Assembly: GCA_965220415.1 (NCBI GenBank)
Contig: OZ244829.1
Coordinates: 3,534,001 to 3,598,000, forward strand
From: JAJDTR01 sp965220415
Lineage (GTDB): Bacteria; Poribacteria; WGA-4E; JAJDTR01
Reading direction: 5' to 3'
DNA length: 64,000 nucleotides
In this document: piece by piece, positions 52,674 to 61,197 of the stretch
Position numbering within the stretch: the first letter of the stretch is position 1
Layout of the letters: every line of letters starts with the position of its first letter
Made by a program: the position numbers and the translations under genes
The notes under the pieces: generated by a model
Seen by the model: only the letters and a program-made list of their open reading frames with translations
What the model was told of the DNA's origin: nothing
Database searches by the model: none

Positions 52674-52702
52674 ATTATACCAGATAAAGCGGGCAAAGTC
52701 AA
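52674..52702 (-). promoter_or_regulatory. Sigma-70-type promoter for leuS-rnj
   Basis: On the minus strand TTGACT (52702-52697) and TATAAT (52679-52674) have a 17-base spacer, close to consensus. Confidence 0.8.
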
Positions 52703-53356
52703 ACCAATTGGAGGAAACGCGCAAGACGATTGCAGTTGATTTTTGGTAATAGAGGCTTTTCTGTGTCGCTCAAAAGCATAGCAGCCATGAAAAGAGGGAA
52801 GGAGAGATAGGAGGTTTGATAATTGAAAGCATAGGGATCAAGTTAAGCGTTTTAGGGTGCAAGTCACGCGGCTTCAATGTCTTGAACTGTTAATCTCCAT
52901 GTAGACGTGAGCGAGGGAATACCAGTTCGTTCACTGATGGGTGCGCCACAAAAGATGACTCATGGCGCTGGTTTCCGTAGGTGCCGGTGCGGTTGGAAAC
53001 CGCACCTACCGTGCGGGGGATGATAGAGATTTCCTCCCCATCCTATGGGACTAAGTTAAGGGTTTTGCGTCGGAGAACACCACCGATACTAGACGAAATC
53101 CCTTAAGTTGATCCCAATGGGGGGTTTGATAATTGAAAGTAACGCCTACAATGGCCTACACCTGCCGCCCCTCCGGGGCTTTGGAAATTTGTGCTTTCGC
53201 CCGCTATACACCTGTCGCCCCGCTGGGGCTAAGTGCGACTGGTACAATGGGAAGAACGGAAATCAAGAATTCGATGTTTGAAGAGAAATTTCTATAACCT
53301 GTCCTGTTCGGTTGTTTGATGTCAGTTGATTGTTCGTTTGATCCTACGGAACAGAG
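52703..53356. repeat. Intergenic region with hairpin repeats
   Basis: It contains a family G core hairpin at 52986-53006 and GCCCC-type hairpins at 53167-53179 and 53217-53229. A partial 35-bp repeat end (GTTTGATCCTAC) lies near 53336. No gene is seen. Confidence 0.5.
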
Positions 53357-53385
53357 TTGATTGGGCATACTCCTTCTGCTAGAAT
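53357..53385 (+). promoter_or_regulatory. Sigma-70-type promoter of the helicase gene
   Basis: TTGATT at 53357-53362 and TAGAAT at 53380-53385, 17-base spacer. A similar promoter, including CCTTCTG before the -10 box, is at 58620-58648. The first in-frame ATG (53386) directly follows the -10 box, so the real start is probably a few codons later. Confidence 0.55.
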
Positions 53386-56300
53386 ATGGAGCGCTTGACC
53401 GGATTAAAATCCACAAATCGGTCGCGTGAACCGAGCGCGGATAGACTCACTCTGTTGGCTGACGAAAGTAGTAACCTCTCATTAAATTGCCTGTCGCTGG
53501 ATCTTGAAATCGGCGTGGAAGATCGCCGTATCCATGCCTTCGCGGCGGTGCGCCCGGATACCGGTCGGTCCCTGATTGTGTCCGCGGCGAGCGGCGGCTT
53601 GGCTGCGGCATTGGCAAAGCTGGACGATTTTGCCGATGGCGTAGACTTCCTGCTGGGACACAACCTGATCGATTTCGATTTGCCCCACCTGCGAGCCGCT
53701 GCCTCCAATCTGCGGCTATTGCGGCTGCCTGCCGTGGATACGCTCAGACTCAATCCCCTAGCCTTCCCGCGCAACCCGTATCATCACTTGGTTAAGCATT
53801 ATCAGGATGGGCAGCTCAAGCGCGGACGCATCAACGACCCGGAGTTGGATGCCAGACTTGCCCTAGAGGTCTTCAACGATCAGCAAATGGCTTTCCGCAG
53901 CACATCGTCCGACCTGTTGACGGCATGGCACTGGTTGACCACGGCAGTCGATGGCGTTGGATTCGATAGGTTTTTCGCGTCTGTACGGGGTTCACAAAAG
54001 CCGGTCGATGCCAAGGCGTACGTCGCTATATACGATCTTCTAAATGACAAGGCATGCCAGACACACGCCCGCGAGGCGATAGTAAATGCAGACCGGCACG
54101 CTTGGGAGTTGGCTTATGCCTTGGCGTGGATATCGGTGTCCGGTGGCAACTCGGTCATGCCCCCTTGGGTGCGGCATCAGTTTCCCGAGGCGGGACGATT
54201 GGTGCGCCGGCTGCGCGACACCTCCTGTGCCGATGCCGCTTGCGGCTGGTGCCGTGACCGGCACGACGCCCGCAAGGAACTCTCCCGCTGGTTCAGCTAC
54301 CCCGACTTTCGACCGGAGCCAAAGGATGACGCCGAGTTCCCCATGCAGCAGTCCATCGTTGAGGCGGCGATGGAGAGGGAGCATGTGCTGGGGATCCTGC
54401 CGACCGGCAGCGGCAAATCGCTTTGCTATCAGGTCCCGGCGCTGTCGCGCTACGAAAAGACAGGCGCTCTAACGGTGGTGATTTCGCCATTGGTCGCCTT
54501 GATGGCGGATCAGGTGGCAGGGCTTGAGGGGCAGGGAATCGGGTGCTGCGTTACTATCAACGGACTGCTGTCGATGCCCGAACGCGCCGATGCCTTTGAT
54601 CGAGTGCGACTGGGGGATGCGGGAATCGTTATCGTCGCACCGGAACAGCTTCGGAACGTCTCCTTCCGCAGCGTGCTGGAGCAGCGCGAAATCGGCGCCT
54701 GGGTGCTGGACGAGGCTCACTGCCTGTCTAAGTGGGGGCACGACTTTCGGCCCGATTACCGGTATGTGGGTCGGTTCATCCGCAAGAAGGCTGGAGAGCA
54801 GCCGGTGCCGCCCGTGATGTGCCTCACCGCGACCGCCAAACCCGATGTGAAGGCGGAAATCGTGGACTATTTCCGCGACGAACTCGACATCAAGCTGAAG
54901 GTATTTGACGGCGGCGCCCGCCGCACGAATCTGGAGTTTGTGGTCGTGCAGACGAGCGGCGGCGAGAAGTACGCTCATATTCATCAGATTATAACAGCGG
55001 ATCTGCCGAGGGATGAGCCGGGCGGCGCCATCGTGTACTGTGCCACTCGACGGCAGACTGAAGAGATCGCCGAATTCTTGCAGGTCAAAGAAATGGCGTC
55101 GAGCTACTTCCATGCAGGGCTGCCGCCGGAGACCAAAAAGGATGTCCAGCAGAGTTTCATCGACGGCAACCTGCGAGTCATCGCTGCCACTAACGCTTTC
55201 GGCATGGGAATAGATAAACCGGACGTGCGTCTCGTCATCCACGCTGACATTCCCGGTTCCTTGGAGAATTATCTGCAGGAGGCGGGCCGCGCCGGACGAG
55301 ACCAGAAAACGGCGCGCTGCGTACTGCTTTACACGCCTGAAGATGTGGAGCACCAGTTTGGCATGTCGGCTTATTCTCGGCTGTCGCGCCGTGAAATCCA
55401 CGGAGTGCTGAGGGCATTGCGGAATTTGGATCGAAGAAAGCGATTGGGCGGCGAGGTGGTAGCCACCCCCGGCGAAATCCTGCTTGAGGACGAAGAAAAA
55501 GCCTTTGAGCGGGATTCGGTAACCGACGACAATCGCGTGCGCACCGCGGTTGCATGGTTGGAGGAGGCGGTGCTTTTGAGCCGAGAGGAGAACCATGTGC
55601 AGGTGTTTCCATCCTCGCTGCGCGTGAGATCGAAAGAGGAGGCGCGCGCCAAGCTGGAAAGAGCGTCTCCCAGAGTTGCCTACCGTTGCCAACTGACGAC
55701 CATAGTTGAAAGACTGATAGAGGCAGATCCGGACGAGGGGATTTCGACGGACGAACTGATGGCAGCCACCGGTCTGACTCCGGAAGGGGTGCGAGGCGCG
55801 CTCTACGATTTGGAGCAATTAGGTATAGCGAGCAACGACACCGTGTTGACCGCCTTCGTGCACACAGGGGTGGAGCGTTCATCGGGTAAACGCTACGACG
55901 AAGCGGCTGCGCTGGAGGAGGCCCTCATAAATATTCTACGTGAAACGGCCCCCGATATGGACAAAGGCGAGAGTTTCCTACTACACCTCCGCCTTGCGAC
56001 ACAACGGTTGAAAGAGGAAGGGCATACCTCTGCCCTGCCGGAACGTTTGTGGCGGATTGTCCGAAGCATCGCTGCCGACGGACGGGGCGAGGGGAGCGGA
56101 GGGGGAAGCCTCGGGGTGCGGGGGCATGATGGAGAAACTGTGCGCGTGACGCTGCAACGCGAGTGGAATGCGTTGAAGGAAACCGCGAAGTTGCGGCGCG
56201 AAGCCGCACAGCGCCTCCTCGAACATCTGCTCGCCAGCCTGCCGCCGGGAAGTCGAGGCACGGACCTTCTCGCCGAGACGACCTTGGGCAAGCTGCTGAA

Positions 56301-58566
56301 CGCGGTCAAGTCGGACCAAATCCTAATGAGCCGAGTCAAGCGCCCCGAGAAACTGATGGAGCGCGCCCTGCTTTGGCTGCACGAACAGGAGGTCGTCCAA
56401 TTGAATAAAGGCTTGGCTGTGTTCCGGTCGGCGATGACTATCCACCTGAAGCCGGAACGCCGCGGTTTTGCCCAGGCGGATTTTGCATCGCTCAAACTGC
56501 ACTACGACGAGCAGATTCTGCAGATCCACGTTATGGCGGAGTTCGCGCAGCAAGGGCTTGGATCAATGGCTGACGCCCTGCGTCTGGCGATGGACTATTT
56601 CGTGCTTAGCCGAGATGAATTCCTGCGCCGCTGGCTGCCTGACAGAGGCAGAGAAATCTCGCGGCAGACTACTCCGGAGTCGTGGCGAACCATTGTCGAA
56701 AGCCTGAGAAACCCCATTCAGCGCCGCATCGTGGTGGACGACCGGGAGCAGACGAACGTGCTGGTGCTCGCCGGTCCCGGCTCCGGCAAAACACGGGTAT
56801 TGGTGCATCGTATCGCCTACCTTGTACGCGCAAAGCGAGAAAGTCCTCGCGGCATCCTGGCTCTCGCCTACAACCGGCACGCGGCTGTGGAGATTCGCCG
56901 CCGTCTTGCGGAGCTGATCGGGGACGATGCCCGCGGGGTGATGGTGTTGACGTGCCACGCGCTCGCCATGCGTCTTGTCGGCGCTAGTTTCGCGGGACGC
57001 GCAAATTCTATGGACGACGAGGATTTCCAAGGGATACTCCGAGATGCGGCGGCGTTACTGCGCGGGGAGGGACTGCCGCCGGACGAAGCGGACGAGTATC
57101 GAGGGCGGCTGCTGGCGGGTTTCCGCTGGATACTTGTGGATGAGTACCAAGACATAGGCGCGGATCAGTACGCGCTGATTTCCGCACTGGCGGGCAGAAC
57201 CCTCCCCGACGAAGACGACAAACTCAGCCTATTCGCCGTGGGCGACGACGATCAGAACATCTACGCCTTCAATGGTTCGTCGGTTGAGTTCATCCGCCGC
57301 TTTGAAGCCGACTACGGCGCCAAACCCACCTTTCTGACCGATAACTACCGCTCCACCGCCCATATCATCGCGGCTGCCAATGCGGTAATCGCGCCGGCGC
57401 GGCAGCGGATGAAGACCGGCCATTCCATCGGCATCAACAGCGCGCGTGCGAAGGAACCCTCCGGCGGCGCGTGGAGTGATCGAGACCCGGTCGCCCACGG
57501 AAGAGTGCAAATACTGTCCGCTGGCGATAGCGCCGTCACTCAGGCGCAAGTAGTCATCGCCGAGTTGAAGCGATTGGCGAGTTTGACTCCCGACTGGGAC
57601 TGGTCTAAATGCGCAGTTGCGGCGCGCGAGTGGAGTTACCTCGATCCGGTGCGGGGGCTTTGCGAACTTGAGGGGATTCCGGTTCAGATGGCAAACGAAG
57701 ACATCTTGAACGTTTGGCGTCTGCGGGAAACCCGCGGGCTTGTAGACTGGCTGCGCGAACGGGATTCCCGGCTGGTGACGAGTGCAGACCTAGACAACTG
57801 GGCGGTCAAGCAACCCTCAAGCCCTTGGACCGAATTGCTGCATGAGGGCATAGCGGAGTACACGATGGAGACTGGAGGTGCGGAAACATCTGCCGATTAC
57901 TTTATCGAATGGCTGGCAGAGTGGGGACGGGGTGTGCGCCGCCGCCAACGCGGGTTGCTGCTGCTGACCGCCCATCGTGCCAAGGGCTTGGAGTTCGACC
58001 ATGTGGTTGTGCTGGACGGAGGTTGGGATCGAGTTGACTACGGCGAAGATGCGGATGCCCCGCGCCGGTTGTACTACGTGGCAATGACCCGCGCGCGGCA
58101 CACGCTCGCTCTGGCGCGTTTTCCGGGAGCACACCCGCTGCAGGATACCTTGCAGGGCAGTCCTTCGGTAATACGCCACCCGATGCCCGTTGAACTTCCA
58201 CCGGCACCGCCGGAACTCGGACGCCGCTATAGGCGGCTCAGCCTAGGGGATGTCTTTCTGGGTTTCGCCGGGTATAGGCGTCCTAGCGATCCGGTGCATC
58301 GCGCACTTGCCGCGCTCAAGCCCGGCGATTCGTTGCAGGTGCGGGTAGGGTCGAAGCGTTGGGAACTTCTGGATAGCAGTAGGACGGTCGTGGGGCAGCT
58401 TGCCGCCGGTTTCAAGGGGCTTGACGGCATGCGCTGCACATTTGCCAAGGTCTTTGCCATTGTCGCTTGGGACCGCGAGCGTTCTGAGCCACAGTACCAA
58501 GACCGCATTCTATGTGATAGCTGGGAGGTGGTGGTGCCGGAGTTGGTTTTCGAGCCGGATTTGTGA
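53386..58566 (+). CDS. Exonuclease-RecQ-UvrD fusion helicase
   Basis: A 1,726-residue protein with two helicases. Residues about 32-170 form a DnaQ/RNase D-like exonuclease (LDLEIG, GHNLIDFDLPHL, LDARLALE). A Cys cluster, SCADAACGWCRDRHD, follows near 290. RecQ/SF2 motors follow: LPTGSGKSLCYQ (about 338), VLDEAHCLSKWGHDFRP (about 442), ATNAFGMGIDKPDV and QEAGRAGRD (to about 645). The usual RecQ four-Cys zinc site is absent; winged-helix and helical linkers follow. An SF1/UvrD helicase follows: AGPGSGKTRVL (about 1128), VDEYQDIG (about 1253), GDDDQNIYAF, TAHRAKGLEFDHVVV (about 1527) and YVAMTRARHTL. All motor motifs are intact. A role in DNA repair or defence is inferred. Confidence 0.85.
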   Translation: MERLTGLKSTNRSREPSADRLTLLADESSNLSLNCLSLDLEIGVEDRRIHAFAAVRPDTGRSLIVSAASGGLAAALAKLDDFADGVDFLLGHNLIDFDLPHLRAAASNLRLLRLPAVDTLRLNPLAFPRNPYHHLVKHYQDGQLKRGRINDPELDARLALEVFNDQQMAFRSTSSDLLTAWHWLTTAVDGVGFDRFFASVRGSQKPVDAKAYVAIYDLLNDKACQTHAREAIVNADRHAWELAYALAWISVSGGNSVMPPWVRHQFPEAGRLVRRLRDTSCADAACGWCRDRHDARKELSRWFSYPDFRPEPKDDAEFPMQQSIVEAAMEREHVLGILPTGSGKSLCYQVPALSRYEKTGALTVVISPLVALMADQVAGLEGQGIGCCVTINGLLSMPERADAFDRVRLGDAGIVIVAPEQLRNVSFRSVLEQREIGAWVLDEAHCLSKWGHDFRPDYRYVGRFIRKKAGEQPVPPVMCLTATAKPDVKAEIVDYFRDELDIKLKVFDGGARRTNLEFVVVQTSGGEKYAHIHQIITADLPRDEPGGAIVYCATRRQTEEIAEFLQVKEMASSYFHAGLPPETKKDVQQSFIDGNLRVIAATNAFGMGIDKPDVRLVIHADIPGSLENYLQEAGRAGRDQKTARCVLLYTPEDVEHQFGMSAYSRLSRREIHGVLRALRNLDRRKRLGGEVVATPGEILLEDEEKAFERDSVTDDNRVRTAVAWLEEAVLLSREENHVQVFPSSLRVRSKEEARAKLERASPRVAYRCQLTTIVERLIEADPDEGISTDELMAATGLTPEGVRGALYDLEQLGIASNDTVLTAFVHTGVERSSGKRYDEAAALEEALINILRETAPDMDKGESFLLHLRLATQRLKEEGHTSALPERLWRIVRSIAADGRGEGSGGGSLGVRGHDGETVRVTLQREWNALKETAKLRREAAQRLLEHLLASLPPGSRGTDLLAETTLGKLLNAVKSDQILMSRVKRPEKLMERALLWLHEQEVVQLNKGLAVFRSAMTIHLKPERRGFAQADFASLKLHYDEQILQIHVMAEFAQQGLGSMADALRLAMDYFVLSRDEFLRRWLPDRGREISRQTTPESWRTIVESLRNPIQRRIVVDDREQTNVLVLAGPGSGKTRVLVHRIAYLVRAKRESPRGILALAYNRHAAVEIRRRLAELIGDDARGVMVLTCHALAMRLVGASFAGRANSMDDEDFQGILRDAAALLRGEGLPPDEADEYRGRLLAGFRWILVDEYQDIGADQYALISALAGRTLPDEDDKLSLFAVGDDDQNIYAFNGSSVEFIRRFEADYGAKPTFLTDNYRSTAHIIAAANAVIAPARQRMKTGHSIGINSARAKEPSGGAWSDRDPVAHGRVQILSAGDSAVTQAQVVIAELKRLASLTPDWDWSKCAVAAREWSYLDPVRGLCELEGIPVQMANEDILNVWRLRETRGLVDWLRERDSRLVTSADLDNWAVKQPSSPWTELLHEGIAEYTMETGGAETSADYFIEWLAEWGRGVRRRQRGLLLLTAHRAKGLEFDHVVVLDGGWDRVDYGEDADAPRRLYYVAMTRARHTLALARFPGAHPLQDTLQGSPSVIRHPMPVELPPAPPELGRRYRRLSLGDVFLGFAGYRRPSDPVHRALAALKPGDSLQVRVGSKRWELLDSSRTVVGQLAAGFKGLDGMRCTFAKVFAIVAWDRERSEPQYQDRILCDSWEVVVPELVFEPDL

Positions 58567-58619
58567 TTGTGCTGGCAAACGGTCGCTCCGACAGGGAGTT
58601 GAATCTCAATGAAACGGGG

Positions 58620-58648
58620 TTGACCGAGTGCCGTCCTTCTGTTAGAAT
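58620..58648 (+). promoter_or_regulatory. Sigma-70-type promoter upstream of GNAT gene
   Basis: TTGACC at 58620-58625 and TAGAAT at 58643-58648, 17-base spacer. Confidence 0.55.
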
Positions 58649-58737
58649 TTGGCGCATGTGAACAGATGAAAATCCTCGATTGCTCGTAGAGGTATATGTG
58701 TCGTGCACGAGCAGTAGTGACGAGGAGAAGAGGTAAC

Positions 58738-58803
58738 ACGCTTGCACTGCAAGGCCAGTGCAGTCGTGGAAATTGATGCCTACGCTGTTGTCAAACTGGA
58801 TAA
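58738..58803 (+). pseudogene. Degenerate copy of the comM 5' end
   Basis: Read in frame, it gives RLHCKASAVVEIDAYAVVKL, which aligns with the comM start MLATVQSSAVMGIDAYIVQV at 61198. The preceding GAGAAGAGGTAA is also shared. The copy breaks off after about 22 codons. Confidence 0.65.
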
Positions 58804-58817
58804 TACCGGAAGATGAC

Positions 58818-59270
58818 GTGACAGTACAGAGAGCGAGACCGGCTGATATAGAGGGAATTGTCGAAGTTTTCCGTGACGGTGTTACGTCACAGAACACATT
58901 CTGTCATCTGCTCGACTTGACGGAGGGAGTCCTCAACCACAAACAGAAACAGTTCAAAAGTGCACTAGAAGACGAAGCGCTATTCATATGGCGGCATGAG
59001 ACTGGCAAGATCGTCGGATATATCTGGGGTATTTTGAAACGGCCAATCGACACAGGGCGTGTAGGGCAAATTAACGAACTTGTGGTTGCAACATCTCACA
59101 AGAGGAAGGGCATCGGCAGGCAACTTTTTCAGTCGTGCATTGGATGGTTTCGGTCGCAAAATGTACAGCGAGTCGAAGTAAGCTTTAACGTACAGAACCC
59201 GGAAGCCTCGGCATTCTGGACTCAAATGGGTTTCAAGCCTTTCTTTGAGACACGATTCCTTGATGTCTAA
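58818..59270 (+). CDS. GNAT-family acetyltransferase
   Basis: About 150 residues. GTG at 58818 with GGAAG just before gives MTVQRARPADIEGIVEVFRD, a typical GNAT start. An ATG at 58776 is in frame but lies within the comM fragment. The acetyl-CoA loop is VVATSHKRKGIGRQLFQSCI (R/Q-x-x-G-x-G/A). VEVSFNVQNPEASAFWTQMGF ends the fold as in other GNATs. The substrate is unknown. Confidence 0.88.
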   Translation: MTVQRARPADIEGIVEVFRDGVTSQNTFCHLLDLTEGVLNHKQKQFKSALEDEALFIWRHETGKIVGYIWGILKRPIDTGRVGQINELVVATSHKRKGIGRQLFQSCIGWFRSQNVQRVEVSFNVQNPEASAFWTQMGFKPFFETRFLDV

Positions 59271-59393
59271 TATGAAGCGTATCAATCTGTACCGAAAATC
59301 TTGGATTGTCAACTGCGAGAACCTTAATCTGGCAGAATCTACCTGACAGTGTGCAAGGCGCCAACCTGATAGCTCGCATCTGCAGAGGAGTTC

Positions 59394-60878
59394 ATGCTTA
59401 TCAATAATAGGCAGAGCAAAGGAGACCTACTTCCGAACATCCTCTGGATTTGCACGGACCAGCAACGATACGACACTATCGGCGCCTTGGGCAACCCCTA
59501 TGTTTCAACACCGAATATTGACCGGTTGGTGCAAGACGGAGTCGCCTTCACCCACGCCTTCTGTCAGAGTCCGATATGCACGCCCAGCCGGGCTAGTTTT
59601 CTAACCGGAATGTATCCGAGCACCGTGCACGTCAACGGTAACGGGAACGAATATTTCCCGGACAATCCGCCCTTGGTTACCCGCATGATGGCGGAAGCCG
59701 GATACGATTGCGGGCTAATCGGTAAGCTACACCTCACCAGTGCGTATGGGCGCGTCGAGCGGCGTGCAAACGACGGATACCGATATTGGCAGTACAGCCA
59801 CGCGCCCCGTGATGACTGGGAAACAGGGCACGATTATGCGGACTGGGTGCGGGGGAAAGGCTATATCCTTGGAGAGTTAATTGCGAACGTTGAGGGCGTC
59901 CCTGCTGAACTCCATCAAACCACCTGGTGCGCGGAAAAGACGATTGACTTTATCCGGGAGGACCGAGAACGACCTTGGCTCGCGAGCGTAAATATCTATG
60001 ATCCCCATCCGCCCTTCAATCCGCCGCAGTCGTACAGGGAGATGTTTGATCCCGCAGAGATGCCCGGGCCGCTATTTCGTGAAACTGACCTAGAACAGCA
60101 GAAGAAACTGGAAGCCGTTGATTTTCAGTCCCGAGGACAATCTCCGGACAAGCTGGATATTAAAAATCCGATTGTGCCGCAATCTCCAAGTTCGCCAGCG
60201 ACGGTTGATGCCGAATCAACGATCGCACGGGATGCGAAGAGTTTGCAGGCTGCCTATTATGCGATGATCAAGCTGATAGATGATCAGGTGGGGCGTATCC
60301 TTGAAAGGCTGGAGGAAACCGGACAGCGTGAGCAGACGGTAATCCTCTTCACCAGCGATCACGGGGAGATGTTGGGCGATCACGGATTGATCCAGAAGGG
60401 GTGCCGGTTCTACGAGGGACTGGTGCGCGTACCGCTTGTTTTTTCTTGGCCCGGACACTTCGAGTCCGGCTTGAAGAACGATGCGCTAGTAGAACTCCTT
60501 GACAAGGCGCCGACGTTGCTGGAGTTGGCTGGATTGAATGTGCCTGAGCGAATGCAGGGCAGATCGCTGTTGCCAATCCTACAAGGGGAGGTCTCGGGAG
60601 ACCATCACCGTGACTTCGTCCGATGCGAATACTACGATGCCGTCGACATGCCGGATGGCACTTTCGCCACGATGTACCGAGATAGGTCGCATAAACTGGT
60701 GGTGTATCACGGGCATCAACACGGAGAGCTCTACGACTTGGAAGCCGATCCCGGCGAGTTTGAGAACCTGTGGGATGAGCGCAGTAGCCAAGGGTTAAAA
60801 CTCGATCTGATGAAGCGAAGCTATGATTCGTCTATGCTGGCAATGGATAGGGGGCCGCGGCGGGTCGGGCCCATATAG
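59394..60878 (+). CDS. Sulfatase (formylglycine-dependent)
   Basis: A 494-residue sulfatase that hydrolyses sulfate esters. The metal site begins ILWICTDQQRYD. C62 in ICTPSRASFLTG is the CxPxR cysteine that is converted to formylglycine. YDPHPPFNPP and FTSDHGEMLGDHGLIQKG follow in family order. The C-terminus includes YDLEADPGEFENLWDE. No signal peptide is visible, so it may be cytoplasmic or lack the true N-terminus. Sulfatases are typical of bacteria that feed on sponge or algal sulfated polysaccharides. Confidence 0.93.
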   Translation: MLINNRQSKGDLLPNILWICTDQQRYDTIGALGNPYVSTPNIDRLVQDGVAFTHAFCQSPICTPSRASFLTGMYPSTVHVNGNGNEYFPDNPPLVTRMMAEAGYDCGLIGKLHLTSAYGRVERRANDGYRYWQYSHAPRDDWETGHDYADWVRGKGYILGELIANVEGVPAELHQTTWCAEKTIDFIREDRERPWLASVNIYDPHPPFNPPQSYREMFDPAEMPGPLFRETDLEQQKKLEAVDFQSRGQSPDKLDIKNPIVPQSPSSPATVDAESTIARDAKSLQAAYYAMIKLIDDQVGRILERLEETGQREQTVILFTSDHGEMLGDHGLIQKGCRFYEGLVRVPLVFSWPGHFESGLKNDALVELLDKAPTLLELAGLNVPERMQGRSLLPILQGEVSGDHHRDFVRCEYYDAVDMPDGTFATMYRDRSHKLVVYHGHQHGELYDLEADPGEFENLWDERSSQGLKLDLMKRSYDSSMLAMDRGPRRVGPI

Positions 60879-60976
60879 GCGGAGGCGAGATTGTTGAAAA
60901 TCTTCTGTAAGCCCGTGTTTGTGTTTCCCTTTGTTATACACCTTCCCCCTCTGGCTTTTTTAAAGGCTGGTGCGCA

Positions 60977-61069
60977 GGGGATTTCTATCAGGAGCTACTA
61001 TCGCACTCATTATCCATTCGCTTGATCCCTCATTAATCAGTCGGTTGATCACTATCCGCTTGGTTGATC
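60977..61069 (+). repeat. Nested block of 35-bp repeats
   Basis: GGGATTTCTATCA is followed by GGAGCTACTATCGCAC, then three right ends in a row (CGCTTGATCC, CGGTTGATC, TGGTTGATCGC), as multiple nested insertion predicts. Confidence 0.65.
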
Positions 61070-61109
61070 GCACCCTACAAATGTGCAAAGTCGAGAAGAG
61101 GATTTTTAT

Positions 61110-61139
61110 GGGAATCCTATCGCACTCGCTCTCTTGATC
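61110..61139 (+). repeat. Shortened 35-bp repeat
   Basis: GGGAATCCTATCGCAC to CTCTTGATC, lacking about 7 central bases. Confidence 0.5.
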
Positions 61140-61197
61140 GTTTGGGAAGTTTTTCATTTCGTAGCGCTAGAAGTAAAGATATGGAGAAGAGGTAAAT

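Larger units (their letters stand above)
60879..61197. repeat. Intergenic partial family H element and 35-bp repeats
   Basis: A family H-like stretch ends with GATCGCACCCTACAAATG near 61082. A nested 35-bp block lies at 60977-61069 and a shortened copy at 61110-61139. Confidence 0.55.

Noticed and set aside
54469..55818. Long minus-strand frame opposite the helicase gene
   Set aside because: The plus strand encodes intact RecQ motifs throughout; the antisense frame has no signal, motif or ribosome site.
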